A DNA stretch of 64,000 nucleotides from Misgurnus anguillicaudatus (Eukaryota > Chordata > Actinopteri > Cypriniformes > Cobitidae): NCBI RefSeq assembly GCF_027580225.2, contig NC_073356.2, positions 1,302,001 through 1,366,000 of the forward strand. The letters are read 5' to 3'. Every line of letters starts with the position of its first letter. Within the stretch, counting starts at the first letter, position 1. Made by a program: the position numbers and the translations under genes. The notes below the pieces were generated by a model. The model saw only the letters and a list, made by a program, of their open reading frames with translations. It was not told where the DNA came from and did no database searches. This document shows, in pieces, positions 11,701 to 24,135 of this stretch.

Positions 11701-13409
11701 GGTTACCACAGACATTGTTCTGGTGGTTATTTTAAGACATTTGACAGGTTAGGTGTGCGCTTATTAAAAAATAATCAAAACCTGTGGAACTTTTTTCAAC
11801 CAATCAGAATAGAGCATTCAACAGGTCTGTGGTATAACTCGGAATAACATACCTTGGAATGTTGCGACTGACCAATCAGAATTAAGCATTTTAGAGTGCC
11901 ATGTAATAAAGGTTCTGTAATTTTCTATACATTTATTTTGTACCTTTATATAATCTGAATTTATATTAGGAAATGAATTCCAAAATATTTTTATATTTTA
12001 AAAGAAAAAGGTTCTTTGGAAAAAAAGGTTCTTTATATTATAAAGCATTTTTAAGAGTGTAGTGTGATTTTAGTGGTAGCTCTCAGGTGTAATTTGAAGG
12101 TCTTGAGTGTTTCAATAGCATTTATTTCTAATGATTCAGTAATGCTGCGTTTACACCAACCGCGTTTGAGGCATCAAAATTCGCGTCTACCGCGCCTAAT
12201 TTGCCACTTGAACAGTTTGAATGCATTTGCGTGCTTAGAGCGAAGTACACGCGCGGAAAAAGCAAGCATTTGACGTGCGTCAGAGGCAAAATCCACTTCT
12301 TGTGGGTGGGGCAAGTGCTATGCGGTTGTCTTTTTGCAAGATGGCTGATGTTGATTGTGCATTTATTGAAAGAGTTACCAGTTTGTATTTGGTCACCTTA
12401 CTATATGGGGAAAATAAACGGCGCGTGTCGATAAACGTCACGTGACTCAAGTGAAATGTGTATTTACAGCTTACCCATTTGCCCAATGTCCTCACTCGAG
12501 TCAGTTTGCGCGAATCAGCTGGCTAGTGGTTCTGTAGAGCGAGTGAAGTCTCATAAGTCCCATGGTCTGCAAGTCTGCAATGTTTCCGGCTCTGAGAATC
12601 TCGAGTCGCGCGGATCAGTCGGTTACAAGTGGGTCTGTACTGAGTTTCCTTGATTTAGCAAAACTGACTTAAGTGACTCACACAACCCGGATCACTTTAG
12701 TGAGTGACTCACAATAACCCGGATCCTCAAAATGAATCGAGTTTGCCAGGCCTAATATCAAGCGTTCCTTCATGTTGAATGAGTGACTCCGGGTGGGGCT
12801 ACCGCCACAGCAGCAAGCAGGCTCCTGATTGGTTAACGCGGCGTGAAAATCTGCCAAAGTTTACATTTTTCAACTCGGGCGTCAGCCGCAAATTCGCGTC
12901 AAACGCAAAATGCACAAAAATCACCATTCACGCGTACCCCACCAGACACTCAATTTGCGGCATTCGCGCTAACTAGATGCGTGAATGAGGCGGAATTGCG
13001 TCTACCTCGCCAAACGCCTCATCCGCGCCGCGAGACCTCCAAACGCGCGTCAACGCATCTTCACATTGACTTAACATTGAAGTCACTTGCGCTTACCGCG
13101 GCTGGTGTAAACGCAGCATAATGCTGTAATGCTTTAAAGCGATAGTTATTGCTCACACTGAGAGCTTACTATTACAGTTCGTCACAAAACTGCTCAGAAT
13201 ACCTAAACTGTTCAGCATAGCAAGCACCCTATAGCATCATGGCGACACCTCTTCATGATCTAGTGTCATATACCTTTCTTAATATCATTAATCCAACAAC
13301 TGCATTTTTGATTTTCAACAGTTGTGCAGGCTTTCTAAAGACCTGGCTTCCGTTCTTCATCCTAACCAGTGTCATCCTGGCTGTGACCCTATCTCTAAAC
13401 CTGCGATGA
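5746..13409 (+). CDS. tmem222: Transmembrane protein 222, last four coding exons
   Basis: The exons are 5746-5777, 5930-6026, 6124-6254 and 13322-13409. All have AG/GT borders and they join in one frame to 115 codons plus a TGA. The product matches the C-terminal part of vertebrate TMEM222: EDNMAFGRPTKYW, ASGSNAWDTAVHNASEEYK, the Cys/His-rich HNLCCDNCHSHVAMALNLM, and a final hydrophobic segment with WLPFFILTSVILAV ending in LNLR. The family protein is about 200 residues, so roughly the N-terminal 45% (first transmembrane part) is encoded left of the window. The last intron is 7.07 kb and holds many TIR elements. TMEM222 is a DUF778-family membrane protein whose biochemical role is poorly defined. 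The identification is secure at the protein level. Confidence 0.95.
6890..7456. mobile_element. Palindromic MITE, 'cactgtaaaaaa' family, copy A
   Basis: A left end at 6890 (cactgtaaaaaaattcc) is followed by a second left end at 7040. The right end at about 7405-7456 is their inverted complement (ending ttttttacagtg). Shared internal phrases are agctgggttgcc, ttcaaagttaaat and a gcaaagcattctg/cagaatgctttgc palindrome. One truncated half and one full copy appear to be joined. It lies in the tmem222 last intron. Confidence 0.7.
7660..8640. repeat. Repeat-derived intron sequence
   Basis: The region shows repeat-like phrases seen at many TIR element ends (catgtaaacgcg near 7854, tgtacatgtaaacgaac near 8513, aaaatgtaaacatagcc near 8627). 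The boundaries are not clear enough to define one element. The ORF at 8479-8883 runs through this DNA and is not a gene. Confidence 0.35.
10016..10260. repeat. Inverted repeat of 23 bp with about 200 bp loop
   Basis: The arm aagagtttcgttgcaaaacg starts at 10016 and its inverse cgttttgcaacgaaactctt ends at 10260. This is the signature of a small non-autonomous TIR element. It lies in the tmem222 last intron and has no coding content. Confidence 0.65.
10880..12061. mobile_element. TIR element of the 'tacactcttaaaaat' type, with a nested MITE
   Basis: The left end tacactgctaaaaat at 10880 and the right end atttttaagagtgta at 12047-12061 are imperfect inverted repeats. Both are followed inward by aaggttctt-like sequence. 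A second TIR element (11347-11688) is inserted inside it. Confidence 0.5.
11347..11688. mobile_element. GC-rich MITE nested in the previous element
   Basis: The terminal inverted repeats are tgcattcagaccgccacc at 11347 and ggtggtggtgtgaatgca ending at 11688. The similarity continues inward (gagagcgtca versus tgacgctctc). There is no transposase. Its GC content is clearly higher than that of the host intron. Confidence 0.7.
12142..13119. mobile_element. 978-bp TIR DNA element in the tmem222 last intron
   Basis: The ends are atgctgcgtttacaccaacc at 12142 and ggctggtgtaaacgcagcat ending at 13119, inverted over about 24 bases. The interior is GC-rich with many gcg-containing words, and its short ORFs have no domain. 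It is a non-autonomous DNA transposon that ends about 200 bp before the last tmem222 exon. Confidence 0.75.
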
Positions 13410-14734
13410 CCCAGCATGCTTTGATAGAGGTGGGGTGGTTCAGGATGGGTTGGTACAAAGCCCAGCGTCCTGCAGGAGATCCACTTTTTCAGCTAAATGT
13501 GGGACTCCAATGAATCTCAACTGGACCAGAGGTGGTGAATACAATCCAGTCCAACTCTTCAGAACGTAGAGGAGCTCAACCTTAAAAGTCTTATGCTGGT
13601 CCTCTGTGTCGTTGGATAGGGACAGCAAATACACCATGCCTTCAGTGTGTTGTGGTGATGTACGACATGCTATTTCCTTAAACGTCTTCCAAAGGCATAA
13701 TCTGGTGTAACTCCTTATGGTGCTTAGTTATTGTTTGATTAGATGTTGATCGTTATACTATATTTACACATATAAAATAACACTTCAAATTTATAAAGTC
13801 TTTTTTTAAACACTACACTACTGTATACATTTTTAATCATTTTATGTTCTTTGATTGAGAGCAGAATTTATCATAGAAAAAAAATGCATGGAGATAAAAA
13901 AAGATTTTCTTTAAAAAACAAGGATATTAATATTCTGATTTTTAATATTTAGTTTTATTCAGCAATACTGCTTTAATCTTAATAACAGTACCTTGGCATG
14001 CTTTATTGAGTGTAATTTGTTCTATTTTTATACAAAAATATAATTCTGTATGGTGATTACCACTAAAAAACTTATTGTTAGTTACTGTGTTATTTATTAA
14101 GTCTTGTTTGCATTACGTATATTTCAAAAGCATCATTTGCAACAAAATGCCTGGCCAGCTATTACTATATTGCATTATTTAGTCAACATGAAATTTACAA
14201 TCCTTTTAACTTCTGTAATTTAATTGCTGTTTATAAAACGGTTAGTTCCAATCCTTGATTCTGATTGGTCAATAGGTGGGCTTTATTCACGATAAAACAC
14301 TGCATTTTGAGGAGCTGAACGACTTGTTGGGATGACGCGCGGGTATTTTCGTTTATTATAGCTCAAATGAGCACGTGACGCGATATTCTTTTATGCTGCT
14401 GAATGATCTCCGTTTCAACGCAGTAAGTAACGAGCTAACTTACCTGATATCTGCTTCAGTCCAGTTTGCTGACATTTCTCATAGTGAATGTTGTAAATCC
14501 CTCATTTTAAAGAGTTGAACCAACTTCACACAGAGGGTTACCCGCGTATCTTACTAGGTCCTCTTTCCGGCAACGATCCCAGAAGATTAACGGAACGAGT
14601 TTTTGTTCACACAGACGCTTGTCTGGCAATTTTACGGGTATTTTCTGGGACCAGAGGTCTGTGTGAATGAGGTTTTAGACTACAAGCAAACTTCACCGCA
14701 GTCTATCAACGTCATCACCACTAAGATTCCAACA
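13410..14734. other. tmem222 3' UTR and intergenic DNA
   Basis: The sequence directly after the tmem222 stop codon is presumably its 3' UTR. I did not identify a convincing poly(A) site. Beyond about 13800 the sequence is AT-rich with repeat-like words and no coding signal. Confidence 0.4.
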
Positions 14735-15424
14735 CAGGTTCCCACGGATCCTTGAAATTTTGTGAATCTGGGGGAAAAAATTCAAGCCCCTGGGAAGTTT
14801 TTGAAAATGTACATCATTGAGAGTGCTTGAATCTATTTTATGCAAGAGGTTTTCTGGAAAAAATCCATATAATTCCCTGTGTCGTGTAGGATAATATCAT
14901 TAAATTCTAGACTTTTTAAGCACACATGCTAAACTGTTCACTTTAAATGCTTATATCTTCTGAATGCAAATGTTGATTCATACCAAAATGCTTTTTTGCA
15001 TAGTTGTGTTTGTCACATGAAAACGTCTCGGGTTACGTATGTAACTGTTGTTCCCTGATAAAGGGAACGAGACGCTGCGTCTCCCTTGCCATACTTCCTG
15101 CGTCCCTGTAATGCCGTCTTTGGCATTATTTCAGATAGCGATATACTTCCTGGCTCCTGCGTCACCCTGTCTTTGTCATTAAGCCTCACCATTGGTTAAA
15201 TTTGATATACACATTCAGACGCACTTACCCCTGGAGGCGCCCAGACGCAGCGCGAGTTCCCTTGAAAGGGAACTGTAACAATGTATCTTTAAAGGTAACA
15301 CGATGTAACCTTGCTCTCACTTGAAATGTGTCCCCATATTAAGTCCTTGAATTTGAGGGTGTGTGACCTGGAAAGTCCTTGAAAGGTCCTTGAATTTGAA
15401 GTTAACTAAGGTGTGGGAACCCTG
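14735..15424. mobile_element. hAT-like TIR element with a nested MITE
   Basis: The left end caggttcccacggatccttg (14735) and the right end gtgtgggaaccctg (15411-15424) are inverted. Both are followed inward by ccttgaaatt/ccttgaattt. No matching 8-bp target duplication was seen, so the ends may be off by a few bases or decayed. Confidence 0.5.
15031..15310. mobile_element. 280-bp MITE nested in the hAT-like element
   Basis: The terminal repeats ggttacgtatgtaac (15031) and the inverted version ending gatgtaacc (15310) flank subterminal gggaacgagacgctgcgtct and its inverse agacgcagcgcgagttccc. The two arms pair over roughly 50 bp. Confidence 0.6.
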
Positions 15425-18400
15425 CGACAGCTCTCTTAAACTCTATTAGACACATTTATAAACATGTTCCCTGGTACGGAAATACTCTGTGAATTAATGT
15501 TTTTTGGGAATTGTGCCTATGTTGCGTTGTTTTTAAGATCTTTACTTTAGGGCGCACTCACATTATCCAAAACCATCCGAACTGCGCCCTAGCGCGATTG
15601 CCTCCCACTCACCTTTACTCACAATGTACTTTTATCGATCTGAGGCTTTGGGAGTCAAATTTTCTCAGGCGCGGTTTGGTTAGGATAATGTGAATGCCCT
15701 TAAGTCCCCGACAAAGTCTATAGTTTCATGTAAAGACACTTTGTGGGGGTAGTATTGTTTTTTTTTTGTAGAGTAAAAGGTGAAAATATCTTGGGCTTGG
15801 CCAAGATCTTATTTAAGGAGTTAAACCACATTGACTTTGGAACAACGGAACCGGAGGTGCTAACTCGCTTTCGGGTTTTGCCTACAAAAATACGTCATCC
15901 CTGCATTTATTGAGCTTGAGGCAGGGTAAGGGGTGTAGTTACATTGTTGTTTTTTATAATAATCATATGTTTTGTACAATTTGCTTCGTACGAATTCAGA
16001 CAAATTAGCCAACGCGTAAAATACATTTGAATTCCTCTTAGATCAGGCTGGTAATCTTAAAATATACTGAGGTTGGACAAATGTTTATGTCTAATCCCCA
16101 TTACAGCAATCCCCAACACAGCTCCACTTTTATGGTAAATCCTGTTAGAGTTTTGTTTGCTTTAATCCACTGTATCAATGAACTTTTCAAAAACCACACA
16201 AGTTGATTCATGCTGTAATCTAAAGCTATGGTCTGGACACCAGCTTTGTTACTATAGCTCCTGTGTCTGAATTAAATCCCTCCATTGTTTACAGAAAAAT
16301 CACTGAGCCCAGTACTTCCCACATTTTCCTCTTCACTTCTTTCACACTCTTTCTTTCTCTCTCTTTGGAAGTATCGCCAACACCAGCAGGTAGCCAAGTA
16401 TCCTAAGTTCTTTGGAGACTTACTAAAGATCTTCAGATTGGCTGGTTTGTGTGTGATGACTGTTGCCCCTGCTGGTACCGGCTAGAGCTGATCAGATTAG
16501 AGAGACGCTGTGAAATATCATTGACTCTCACTAACGGTCTTTCTCACTGGTTCCCTGTCTTCAAAGATGGGAACTGGTGGATCAAAAGCAACGATTTTAT
16601 TCCTTTAAAGTCCCCATCCTGTTTGTAATCTCTAAAAGATAATGATAAAGTACAGGTTTATACTTTTGTAAAAATATTTATTCATTCACTGATAAAATGT
16701 ATGCTAATAACGTAGGCTACGTTAGATGTAACTTATCAACAGGACACACCATATCAGCAGTATGATAGATGTTTAACCAAAACATAAACATTAGGATGTT
16801 TCACTAAATTAAGATGTAAGAAAACAGTGATTTGTGACTGAGGTTTACACCGCAGACTACACAGAGTTGAAAGTAACATGGTTTTAGATTTTTAAATGAA
16901 TTCCACATTTTGGAGGTGCTAGCTAGTTTAAGATCCTGCACTGGTATGATTGATAGATTTATGCTTCTCATAGATCATGTACATCCAGATGGTTGTTTTA
17001 GAAAAATTAACCCTAAAGGGGTTACCCAAAGTCGAAGGCTCTTGTATTAATTTTGCAACAAAAACCTACTCAATGTACATTGTCCCACTTATTACACTGC
17101 TGCTTGCCACAAGAAAATAATTGGACAAAAACATTTTAATGTAAAGACATGTTTTATGTTGGAGTGAGAAAAGAGTGATACATTAAACACAAGTCAAGAT
17201 GACTCGATGTTATCGGGGAATAACCCTTGTAATGTCTGACCGTGCAATAAAAGAATAACATTAAACATGCTTTAAACATTGTTAAAACGGTAACAGGGTT
17301 AAACACTTCAGCTGCACTTACCTGTTTGTAAAGATTATAGTAAAAACATCTCAGCATGCTGTAATGAATTGAATATCAAATCCATCATGTTGATGACTAC
17401 TGCAGACGAATAGACTTTTTACTTTTATATAATTGTATTTATATACACTGTTGAATGAGTGCGAGAGTTTATCTGCATGTGTATGTTTGCTTATTAGAAT
17501 GCCACCCCCCCACAACCCCCTTCCCTAAACTTGTTTGCATGCATAAGGATCTGATACTGCTGGTTAGTACTTTACAGTTTGCATTATGATTTTTGCTATA
17601 GTCTTACTTAATTTTAAAACTTCTGTGTTTATGCCCATAGAAAACTGACTGGATGTTAGGTGCGGTTTTACAAATGGCTGATGAGTGTTAGATAAGCAGC
17701 AGATAATGTTATGTTTTCTTCCAAAATAATAATAATGTCAAATGATGAAAGACTTTATATTTACAAGGCAATAACATTTCATGCAGTTAATTGTTTTGCA
17801 ATAAGCTAAACAGGAATCACATTGTATGGCTTAAGAAAGCATTGACTGTCCTCATTTAACCTAAAACGTTTAAATTACTGTTCAACTTTTCTTTATTTTT
17901 TATTTTCCTAATCACATACACCAGTGCCAGATGTCATCAAAATCACTTGCTGTCTATTTGCAATTTTCTGCTATTTGTTGTTTTTACAGTTATGGCAGTA
18001 ACAATATCATCAATGCTTTTGTTGTTTTACGCTATTATTAATAATAATAAAAATATTTTTATTATTTACGTCATGGCTTATCTTTCTTTAATTGGACCCA
18101 TTGTATTTTAAAAATCAACTGTTGATCTCGTGTAATCCCGCAAAATGTTGTAAAATCAAGTTTACTGAAAGATATTTTACGATAATTTTTTTAATAAGAG
18201 CGCGCGCTCCTTTGAAACGGTTGCCCTGGAAACCTTTAATTGCGCAAGAGGACAAATGAGTCGACCATCGGCGGCCAAAAAACGAGCGATGTGTTGAATT
18301 TATAGTTTATTGTCCCTCAACACTTCAACAGACCCCTGCCGAGTTCAAAGAGTCCCGCGGAGTGTGCTGTATGATAAATGTTCACAACTTTGACCTACAA

Positions 18401-19043
18401 AAACATACTAGTAGTTTATTTATCACTCCTTAATTGAGCAGTAATGCCATGTAAAGTCATTACATAAATTATATCTAAATAAACGATTAAACGCATGCTA
18501 GATTTTAATCTTAAATAGGCTAGAATAAATTAAAAAATACAGACCAAAAAGTTAACTAAAAATTGAATCGCCTTTAATAGTAGCTATGATTAGTCCGATA
18601 ATGGCCTTAATCTCGATTAACTTTGATCACTATTAATTAAGCCTATTAATCATTACGATGAGCTCAAGATCTGAATGATCCTTAGATGAGTCTATATTGT
18701 GAAGTTTGTTTTTTTCGAGGAGGGGAGAGTTGTTGTCCTATAGCTCCTCCCTCACGATTGTTAAGAGCCGAAGTGATTCAGTGTCATTGTTTGAGAGGAG
18801 CGGATCAAACACCTCACACAGAGAGCCTCCTTTTCTCATGGAAATAAAGTGTCTGCCTCTCACGCATGAAGTTTCTGTAATGCAAAGAAGTCAAGCACAC
18901 GCGGACAATTGCTGAGGGAAGCAGGACCGAAGAGCGCGCGGGACACTTTCGAGATAATAAACCACAACCTCTTACAGCATCTGAATGAGGACGATCGTTA
19001 AAAGTGGCGTTATTCCGTGAGATTTAATGCGGTACTGCTGAAC
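15425..19043. other. Intergenic region between tmem222 and the TPBG-family gene
   Basis: The region is AT-rich without a supported exon. A 30-40 codon exon-like stretch near 16371-16485 is discussed under rejected items. The last few hundred bases (18706-19043) are the likely promoter and 5' UTR of the TPBG-family gene. Confidence 0.4.
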
Positions 19044-20469
19044 ATGTTTTACTCTGGACTGTGTACGGTTGTGTTCGGGCTGCTGTGCGTTGTGCGCTCC
19101 GCGGGCGCGTCGGCGTGTCCGTCGGGGTGCGAGTGCTCGGAAGCCGCGCTGACGGTCAAATGTGTTTCTAAAGATTTGCGGGACATACCGACTGGCATCC
19201 CGGGATACACGAGAAACCTCTTCATCACCGGAAACCACATCAGTCGCATTGGTCCAGAGTCTTTCCAGGGACTGGACAATGTGACAAATTTGGCACTGTC
19301 TAACAACAGGTAACACGCGATTTGATGCATTAAATATAAAGCATGTGCATTGTTTTAAAGATAACTTTTGCAACTAACAACTCTAACAACTACCATAGTA
19401 ATAATAGTTAGACTAAATTTGTTTACTACCATTGCTGTTATTTATGTAAGACCAATAAATAGTGGAATGCTTTTAGTTTTTATGCTTTTGGAAGAGAGAA
19501 GATTTTTTAACCCCAAATTTATTCATCTGATTTTTTTATTCATAGAAATCAAAATGAGCCTTGTTTACATGACACTATAGAAAAGAAGTCAGTATGACAT
19601 TTTTTTTCTCCTGTTTCAGGATCTCTGAGGTGAAGTCTCATGCATTTTCTAGCCTGCGAAGTCTGAGATCGCTGGACCTAAGCAACAACCAGCTGGCTCT
19701 TATCCATCCCGAGGCATTCACTGTCAAGAGCCGCACACTGAAGGAGCTCAACCTTAGCCGAGCTCTCTACAACCATTCTTCTGTCATTGATTTAGCCACG
19801 TCTCTTCGCTGGAGCAGCCTGGGTGATCTGCTAGTGCTTGACCTGTCCAGTAATGGCCTCATCTACTTGCCCCCTGGCATTTTTTCCCATCTTGTCGGCT
19901 TGCAGAGCCTTCAGCTCGGTAATAATTCTATAGTGGCCATCCATAATGGGACTTTCGCGGGGCTGGATCATCTCCGGGAACTTGATTTAACCCAAAACGC
20001 CCTCAGAACGTTGCGGGACGAAGCTCTTAAAGAGTTGGAACACTTTCGTACGGTAAGGCTCCGCTTGGCAGACAACCCTTACACTTGCGTCTGCGACATC
20101 GAGCCTTTCGCAGCCTGGCTGAATGTCTCGCGTGCACATGTGGCGGATGTGGAGCGCCTCACTTGCGTTTTCCCCGTGGAACTGCAGAACACATCACTGC
20201 TGACGGTGGGCGAGCTGGAGTTGGGTTGTCACAGGGTGGGAGAGACTGACAACATAGCACTGCAGACCTCTTACGTGTTCCTGGGTATCGTGCTGGGATT
20301 CGTTGGTCTCATGTTTCTTTTTGTGCTCTACCTGAACCGCAAGGACATTAAGAAACGGATCTACGAAATGCGAGATGCCTGCCGGGAAGTGTGGGAAGGA
20401 TATCATTACCGATATGAGATGGACTCTGATCCCAGACTGTCACAGGTCTCCACAACGGTCGATGTGTGA
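19044..20469 (+). CDS. tpbg-like: Trophoblast glycoprotein (TPBG/5T4/Waif) family leucine-rich-repeat membrane protein
   Basis: The exons 19044-19309 and 19620-20469 (GT-AG, phase 2) join to a 371-residue protein. An in-frame GTG upstream at 19017 is not used as start because the ATG at 19044 opens a good signal peptide (residues 1-24). In order, it has: an LRRNT cysteine cap (CPSGCEC); LRRs with LDLSNNQL, LDLSSNGL, LQLGNNSI and LDLTQNAL; an LRRCT cap (NPYTCVCDIEPFAAWL and later cysteines); a transmembrane helix within YVFLGIVLGFVGLMFLFVLY at about 305-325; and a short tail ending TVDV, a likely PDZ ligand. The segment QTSYVFLGIVL, the ACREVWEGYHYRYE tail and the final DV closely follow TPBG. 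TPBG proteins act at the cell surface and inhibit Wnt/beta-catenin signalling. It is somewhat shorter than human TPBG (about 420). Which paralogue it is (tpbga, tpbgb or tpbgl) cannot be decided here. Confidence 0.92.
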
Positions 20470-21780
20470 CCGGGTGCAAGCTCTTCCCACACCAAGCTCA
20501 CTTTTTTTTTATATGTGAAAAATGTACATTTGTGTTTCGATATTCAATGTGTACTCAAGCATGTACTGCCTGTTAAGTCTTGTTTTCAACAAGCACACCT
20601 CCCCCTCAAACTCAGAATTGGCCCTCGAGAAGCATTTGCTTTTTAATCATTACTGGATGCTGGAGGATTAGCCCAATAAAGGGCAGAAGCCATAAAGTAA
20701 GTCTGACTACCACCAACAAACCCCCCGCCACCCTCCATTGTACTGGAATATAGCCCTCAACCTTTTTGGTTCAACTACAGCTTAAGTGCCTTGTTTGTAG
20801 GATTCGGGGGGCTGACCAGAGACAGGGGCGACTCCGATGTGTATACTATAGTGTTTATGAAGTCTGAGGTGCCGTATATCGCATGCTTTCTTTATAGATC
20901 CATATGAAGTCGGAGAGAATTGGCCGTTTTCTGTGGTCCTTTCTGTCCTTCTATCCACAGGGAGTCTGAGAAGAATGTGCCGGATTTTCTCTCCAAAAGC
21001 ATTCCAACATGAGGATCACCTCCTCTAAGCTCTAGAAGGAGGGTCTTTTAAAGAAAGAGCCTCAGTTTGCTGAAATATCTGGCTCTTTTTTTTCATTCAA
21101 AAGAGACATTTGGCTTTGTTTTTATTCTGCTCATTTTTATTGTCAGAATGATGAGAACCAGCCCTTACGAGGGCCGCTGAGCGAGACCCCTCCTCCTTAA
21201 ACACTGCAGAGAGGCTGCCGGCTCTTTGAAGGCTCATATGTTCCCCAGCTTTTTCTGTTTAAGAGACTTTACAGTGATAAGATACAGATGAAACTGGGGC
21301 TGTTGTGCAGAAAGGTCTCCTGCTCGGCTCTGTATTGAGTACTGCTTCGAACTGTAAAAAGACTGAACTAAGAAAAGAAAAGTCTCTGTGTTGTCAACTT
21401 CACTTGTGTCTGATGTTTTATGATACAATGACATGTTTGGACGCAGTGTTTTGGATTGAGAAAAAATGATCATCTGTGGAAAAATACCATAACTTTGCTT
21501 GTGATAATGAAAATGTACTTGTGCCTGATTAATTGCCTGTTAAGATATTTGGTACAGGAAGTTTGGGACTGTCTTCCATTGTGTTTTATATCTTTACACT
21601 TATATATGATTCATTTAAAAATAAATGAACCTTTAACATAAAAGAGACAACCTTGTATGGCAAAAGCAAAATGTTTACTCTTAAATTTACAAGGTATCCA
21701 GTAAAAGACATCAAACTGTCATGCATTTAGTTTTTTTCTGGACAGAGTTTGTTTTGCATGCTTAAAAATAAAGTGTTTTT
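20470..21780 (+). other. Probable 3' UTR of the TPBG-family gene
   Basis: The sequence after the stop carries an aataaa at 20675 and further aataaa-type signals at about 21620 and 21767. No other gene signal is present, so one or more of these may end the transcript. The exact end cannot be called from sequence alone. Confidence 0.45.
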
Positions 21781-21924
21781 TTTTTTCAATTGAAAACTTA
21801 AATTAGTATGTTGCTTTAGAGCTGTATTTACGTTTTGTTGACAGTACAGCTCATGGCCATAACCTTTTATTGAGTTTCTTAACAAAGAATATTCCAGTTT
21901 CAATAGTATAGAAAGTTATGCCCA

Positions 21925-22676
21925 CACTGTAAAAATTGTATGTAGAAATTACAGTATTACTGTCATCTGTTTGCCAGTAACTAACTGTAGATTTAAAGTT
22001 TGTTCAAAGTTAAATAAACATTAACAAGTGTTTGCCTTTACAGAATAAAACTATAGAGTGGCAGCCTCACGCAAATCATTCTGGGAACCAAAATCTGAAG
22101 GAAAAAAAACAGAAAAAGGTTGAGGAGGATTTCTGGTTCCCAGAATGCTTTGCGTGAGGCTGTTGTTTTGGTTTGATACTGTAAAGATAAAGACTTGTTA
22201 ATGTTTAATGTTCATTTGACTTTGAATAGGCTGTTGCCAGTGAATGACATACATTTGGGTCTGCAGTAAGTTACTGGCAAACAGCTGCATAACTGTAAAT
22301 AAATTCTGTAGAAATTACGGTGTTACTTGCGGCTGGTTGCCGGTGACTTGCCGTGGATTTGGATGTATGTTATTTGCTGGCAACATTTTGTTTAAAGTTG
22401 AATGACTATTAAACATTAACAAGTGTTTGTCTTTACAAAATCTGAAGCAAAAAAAAACAGAAAAAGGTTGATGATGATTTCTGGTTCCCAGAATGCTTTG
22501 CATGAGGCTGTTATTGTATAGTTTTATTCAGTAAAGATAAAGACTTGTTAATATTTAAAATGTATTTAACTTTGAACAAACTCTTGCCAGTGAATAACAT
22601 ACATTTTGGTCTGCGGTGGGTTGCCGGCGACCAGCTGCAGGTAACATTGTCATTTCTATGGAATTATTTTGCAGTG
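21925..22676. mobile_element. Two joined copies of the 'cactgtaaaaaa' palindromic MITE (copy B)
   Basis: The first half begins cactgtaaaaattgtatgta (21925) and the last half ends ttttgcagtg (22676). Between them lie two internal palindromes with ttctggttcccagaatgctt. The sequence layout repeats that of 6890-7456 and 29428-29846, with an internal junction near 22290 (aactgtaaataaattctgt). Confidence 0.65.
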
Positions 22677-23627
22677 TACAGCACATTTTTTATAGTGCTA
22701 CATAAAAAACACTATTTGTGTCGTAATGTTGATTGCTTGCCAAAGATCGAGATTACAGTAAGTACAGAAATTTAAACATTACAGGTGTTAACATGATTTT
22801 AGTTGGCAAAATTGTGTACTAACTTTAAAGTTAAATCCAAAAATATCTTTACACATTTATGCATTTGGCAAATGTTTTTTTTTTTCTGAACGGGTAACAC
22901 TGCATTCAATCTCTACATTTCTTTTATCATTTTATGTGTCCAGCTGGGATTGAACCCATGACTTTTGTGATGCTATACCACAATAAATTCAACATGTATT
23001 TTGTTTACATAATTTTTATAAAAGCTTCGCTGTAATCTTAATTTTACTTTTAAATAATAGAGTACATGTCTTTTGACATAATCAACATAATTCCACAAAT
23101 GCTGACAATTAAGCTTAACTTGTCTTGATCCTGACCTATTATTTATTGTGTGCCGCCACAGCAAATACTCTTTCCTTGTGTCCGAATACACCTACCGTAA
23201 TACTGTATAGTATGCAAAAATCCTCAGTGCTGTATATTTAAAAAAAGAAACAGTAGATTAATGTTGGGAAGGTTTGCTGCTTCTGATAAGTTTTTTAGGT
23301 GCACTTTTTGGGTGGATGTTTTTCTATCTCACAAGGCCAAATGAAGAAAGACAAAAACTTACTGTTTGCCAGGCAGCTCTTTTTAAGTGTGTTATATATA
23401 CTCAGAAATGTATACTTTGTATGTCTTTAATGTAATCATGCCACACACACACAAACACAACATACTGTTTTAAGTATAACTAATGCAGGATATGTACTGT
23501 CACAGTACGCAATTTTAGACGTAGGGCATGAAACATGCAATCTCTTGCTATTTTCCTACTGTCATGATGTCATTATTGTATGGAATTGTATGTCTGGTGT
23601 TCCTTTACCATTATAAAACATTAACTC

Positions 23628-24135
23628 AAAGGGGATATATCACGAAAATCTGAATTTTTTCACGTTTAAGTGCTATAATTGGGTCTTCAGGCTTCTATCA
23701 AAATAGAAAATATAAAAAAGAACAAACGAGCATGTAAAAAAATAGGTAGTTAAAATTTGTCTCCCCTTGTGATGTCAGAAGGGGATCATCTTATAATAAT
23801 ACCACCCCTCAATCTGCACTATCCAACCACAACACTGCCATTTAGTGCAGAGAGACTGAGAGAATAATTGACAACACAATTGAGTTTAAATTTTAACAAA
23901 CAACCATTATGGCGATCAGTGCTTGCATTTCATCACACAGCAAAAATGTGCATTTTAAAGGAAAGACCCGAAAACAGCACATTTTTGCTCACATCTACAA
24001 ACAAAGTGGCAGTTTTAACATCTTATAATTAATTATCTATATGGTATTTTGAGCTAAAACTTCACATACGACCTCTGGGGACACCAAAGATTTATTTTAC
24101 ATTTTAAAAAAATTTGTGAAAAGTCTCCTTTAAAG
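23628..24135 (+). repeat. Dispersed repeat 'gggacatatcatgaaaatctg' family, copy 1
   Basis: The left part shares phrases with 30012 onward (gaaaatctgaattttt, aagtgctataattgggtc, gcttctatcaa) and, inverted, with 56632-57033. It ends in ctcctttaaag. There is no coding content. Confidence 0.6.

Noticed and set aside
12779..13121. Overlapping ORFs of 65 and 92 codons
   Set aside because: They lie in the GC-rich right part of the TIR element at 12142-13119 and have no recognisable protein content.
16371..16485. Exon-like reading with KYPKFFGDLLKIFRLAGL after a pyrimidine tract
   Set aside because: It ends quickly in a stop, the putative acceptor is poor, no partner exon was found, and I know no matching protein.
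22922..22980. Antisense tRNA-like words (gggattgaaccc)
   Set aside because: Only a B-box-like piece is present; there is no cloverleaf.
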